Source of the DNA: Acidobacteriota bacterium
Lineage (GTDB): Bacteria; Acidobacteriota; Terriglobia; UBA7540
Length of the DNA: 8,227 nucleotides
Assembly (NCBI GenBank): GCA_021789565.1
Contig: JAJYJL010000285.1
Location: forward strand, 1-8,227
Reading direction: 5' to 3'
Both the position numbers and the translations under genes were made by a program. Numbering within the stretch: the first letter of the stretch is position 1; every line of letters begins with the position of its first letter. Shown here piece by piece: positions 7,000 to 8,227 of the stretch. The notes under the pieces were generated by a model. It worked only from the letters and a program-made list of their open reading frames with translations. It ran no database searches and was not told where the DNA came from.

Positions 7000-7017
7000 A
7001 TGACTGGTGCGACATGA
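7000..7017 (+). other. Five-codon mini-ORF overlapping the antitoxin start
   Basis: ATG at 7000 opens MTGAT and ends in TGA at 7015-7017, overlapping the antitoxin ATG as ATGA. It lies at or next to the predicted transcription start, so it could be read as a leaderless start that passes ribosomes to the antitoxin. It may also be chance; no upstream ribosome binding site is visible for either start. Confidence 0.25.
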
Positions 7018-7196
7018 AAGCCGAGGACCTGGTACAAATCGTTTCGGAGCTTTCCCCTACGGAGCAATCCGCGGTGAGGGAGTTTATCGCGTTTTTGAAG
7101 GAGCGCCAAAGCCAGCAGCCCGCTACCACCTTCCAGGTGGCGCTGGATGAATTCATCAGCGATCATCGTGAACTGCTCCGGCGCCTCGCTCAGTGA
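7014..7196 (+). CDS. Antitoxin of a Doc-type toxin-antitoxin pair
   Basis: A 60-residue acidic/basic mixed protein, all helix by appearance. Residues 1-31 (MKAEDLVQIVSELSPTEQSA, then VREFIAFLKER) form a helical domain with an L-S/P-x-E turn, as in many small antitoxins of the 'LSPEE...FI.FL' kind. It does not look like the beta-rich Phd/YefM DNA-binding fold. Residues 40-60 (FQVALDEFISDHRELLRRLAQ) match the C-terminal toxin-binding helix commonly seen in partners of Doc toxins. This helix holds Ser49-x-x-x-Glu53, similar to the (S/T)xxxE motif by which Fic inhibitors block ATP binding. Its role as antitoxin is inferred from size, position just upstream and the GTGA overlap with the toxin. The frame also opens at TTG 6996, but ATG 7014 lies better behind the promoter. 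Confidence 0.7.
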   Translation: MKAEDLVQIVSELSPTEQSAVREFIAFLKERQSQQPATTFQVALDEFISDHRELLRRLAQ

Positions 7197-7570
7197 CGTT
7201 TTACCCTTCTCTCGACGACGTGCTGGCCACCCACGCCCGCCTGCTCGCGCTGTTCGGCGGCGCCGAGGGTGTGCGAGACCGTGCAGCCCTCGAAGCTGCG
7301 TTGGCCAGACCTCAAAATGGGTATTACCAGGATGTTGTTGAGCAGGCGGCTGCTCTGCTTGAAAGCCTGTCGCAGAACCAGGCCTTCATCGACGGAAACA
7401 AACGTACGGCCATTGCGATTACCGCAGCCTTTCTGCGCGTAAACGGTTACCGGTTGGAGTTTGAGGATCTGGAAGCCTACACGTTTATGACGGGGCTCTA
7501 CGAAAAAGGGCAATTCAGATTCGAGAAGCTTGAGCCCTGGGTTCGAAAGCACGCTCGGCGCATTTCGTAA
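7193..7570 (+). CDS. Doc/Fic-family toxin with altered Fic motif (His to Gln)
   Basis: A 125-residue protein of normal Doc length. Residues 3-41 (FYPSLDDVLATHARLL, FGGAEGVRDRAALEAALARPQ) match the Doc N-terminus. The Fic motif is NQAFIDGNKRTA (62-73), giving QxFxDGNKR with the phosphate-binding GNKR loop intact and Asp67 present, but Gln63 stands where HxFx(D/N)GNKR has its catalytic His. The C-terminal part (YRLEFEDLEAYTFMTGLYEKG) is also typical. Doc toxins modify a cellular target, EF-Tu phosphorylation in phage P1 Doc, stopping translation; other Fic proteins add AMP. Whether this one is active, and on what, is open. GTG start at 7193 overlaps the antitoxin stop (GTGA), with no clear ribosome binding site, so the toxin should be made by translational coupling. 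Nothing else looks broken. It is followed by a 130-base spacer. Confidence 0.88.
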   Translation: MTFYPSLDDVLATHARLLALFGGAEGVRDRAALEAALARPQNGYYQDVVEQAAALLESLSQNQAFIDGNKRTAIAITAAFLRVNGYRLEFEDLEAYTFMTGLYEKGQFRFEKLEPWVRKHARRIS

Positions 7571-7700
7571 GCTGTACCCCCGCCATTGTTCGCCACCTTC
7601 CCATCCAGGGGAGATTCCAGCCACAATAATGAGCCGGGAGAGCACAGGTTCTTCCGTTCGCGGCGCAAAGGGTTTACACTTGCCCGTTCGGGGGTTTTGA

Positions 7701-8227
7701 ATGTCAACTGAAACGCGAAAGCTGCGGCTTGCTGATTGCATGTCCCGTCTGGGGACCGAAAGCGCCTTTGACGTGCTGGTTCGCGCCCGGGAACTTGAGG
7801 CGCGGGGCAAGGAAGTTATCCATCTTGAGATCGGAGAGCCGGACTTCCCGACGGCGCCCAACATTATTGATGCTGCGAAGCGCGCTCTCGATCATGGATG
7901 GACCCATTATGGCCCGCCTGCGGGCTTGCCGGAACTAAGGCAGGCCGTGGCGGAAGATGTGGGCCGCCGGCGTGGAATCTCCGTCGATCCTTCTGAGGTG
8001 GTCATCACGCCAGGCGCCAAGCCCATCATGTTTTACACCATCCTTGCACTGGTCGAGCCCGGTGACGAGGTGCTCTATCCCGATCCGGGATTCCCCATCT
8101 ACTCCTCCATGATCAATTTCGTGGGCGCCACGCCGGTGCCATACGCGATGCCCGAAGAGCGCGGGTTCGATATCGACGTCAAAGAAATCGTGGGCAAAAT
8201 CAGCGATCGCACGCGGCTGATGATCCT
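7701..8227 (+). CDS. PLP-dependent class I/II aminotransferase (N-terminal part, runs off right edge)
   Basis: The first 175 residues of a protein whose family is usually near 390 long. The N-terminus holds the typical SRLGTESAFDVLVRARELEA and the substrate-contact loop HLEIGEPDFPT. HYGPPAGLPELRQAVAEDV and ITPGAKPIMFYTILALVEPG, followed by DEVLYPDPGFPIYSSM, are the cofactor-domain blocks of the fold-type I aspartate aminotransferase family. The Lys that binds PLP lies outside the window. Fold type I enzymes of this kind transfer amino groups between amino acids and keto acids; the actual substrate cannot be told. ATG 7701 is chosen since GGGGG stands six bases before it; an in-frame ATG at 7740 would start at MSRLG and has no such site. 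It begins 130 bases after the toxin and is unlikely to be part of that unit. No clear promoter was seen; TACACT at 7675-7680 is a weak -10 without a matching -35. Confidence 0.88.
   Translation, partial: MSTETRKLRLADCMSRLGTESAFDVLVRARELEARGKEVIHLEIGEPDFPTAPNIIDAAKRALDHGWTHYGPPAGLPELRQAVAEDVGRRRGISVDPSEVVITPGAKPIMFYTILALVEPGDEVLYPDPGFPIYSSMINFVGATPVPYAMPEERGFDIDVKEIVGKISDRTRLMI

Noticed and set aside
7654..7690. CCGTTCG repeated at 7654 and 7684 before the aminotransferase
   Set aside because: Only seven bases and GC-rich; expected by chance, and the second copy is next to the ribosome binding site.
7190..7864. 224-codon minus-strand frame across the toxin and the aminotransferase start
   Set aside because: It crosses two well-supported plus-strand genes and their spacer and shows no known domain.

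Overview
The window looks like a piece of a chromosome from an Acidobacteriota-type bacterium. This is inferred from the GC-rich codon use, a predicted secreted gene that resembles conserved hypothetical proteins I recall from Acidobacteria, a small membrane-anchored protein of a type common there, and an old-yellow-enzyme subfamily with an N-terminal extension. No search was possible, so the phylum is a judgement and not a result. Both edges cut through genes. No rRNA, tRNA, CRISPR array, insertion sequence or phage gene was seen.

Layout. Positions 1-965 (minus) hold the N-terminal 321 residues of a secreted M28-type metallopeptidase with a perfect Shine-Dalgarno. A 221-base divergent spacer separates it from 1187-2074 (plus), a HAD-superfamily hydrolase with all four motifs. 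A secreted protein of unknown function with a von Willebrand A-like fold (2106-3323, plus) follows 31 bases later. A small membrane-anchored protein (3981-3358, minus) converges on it. Next, on the minus strand, is a two-gene unit: a membrane site-2 protease with two CBS domains (6841-5645), then an OYE-type NADH:flavin oxidoreductase (5643-4165) whose GTG start lies one base past the protease stop. A long symmetric hairpin (4087-4144) lies just past the oxidoreductase stop. From 6967 rightwards on the plus strand a good sigma70-type promoter drives a small toxin-antitoxin pair: a 60-residue antitoxin (7014-7196) and a Doc/Fic-type toxin (7193-7570), overlapping by four bases. The right edge holds the first 175 residues of a PLP-dependent class I/II aminotransferase (7701 onward).

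How the parts relate. Most genes look like ordinary chromosomal functions: peptide turnover, a phosphatase-like enzyme, membrane proteolysis, redox and amino-acid metabolism. The clear accessory element is the antitoxin/Doc pair, squeezed between the protease promoter region and the aminotransferase. Its most interesting details are a Gln in place of the usual Fic-motif His, an antitoxin that is not obviously Phd-like in its N-terminal half but carries an S-x-x-x-E helix near its C-terminus, and a five-codon mini-ORF at the predicted transcription start that overlaps the antitoxin start. No complete, clearly undescribed multi-gene system was found. The best candidates for a second look are this toxin-antitoxin unit, the tightly coupled protease-oxidoreductase pair, and the oxidoreductase's incomplete cysteine motif.
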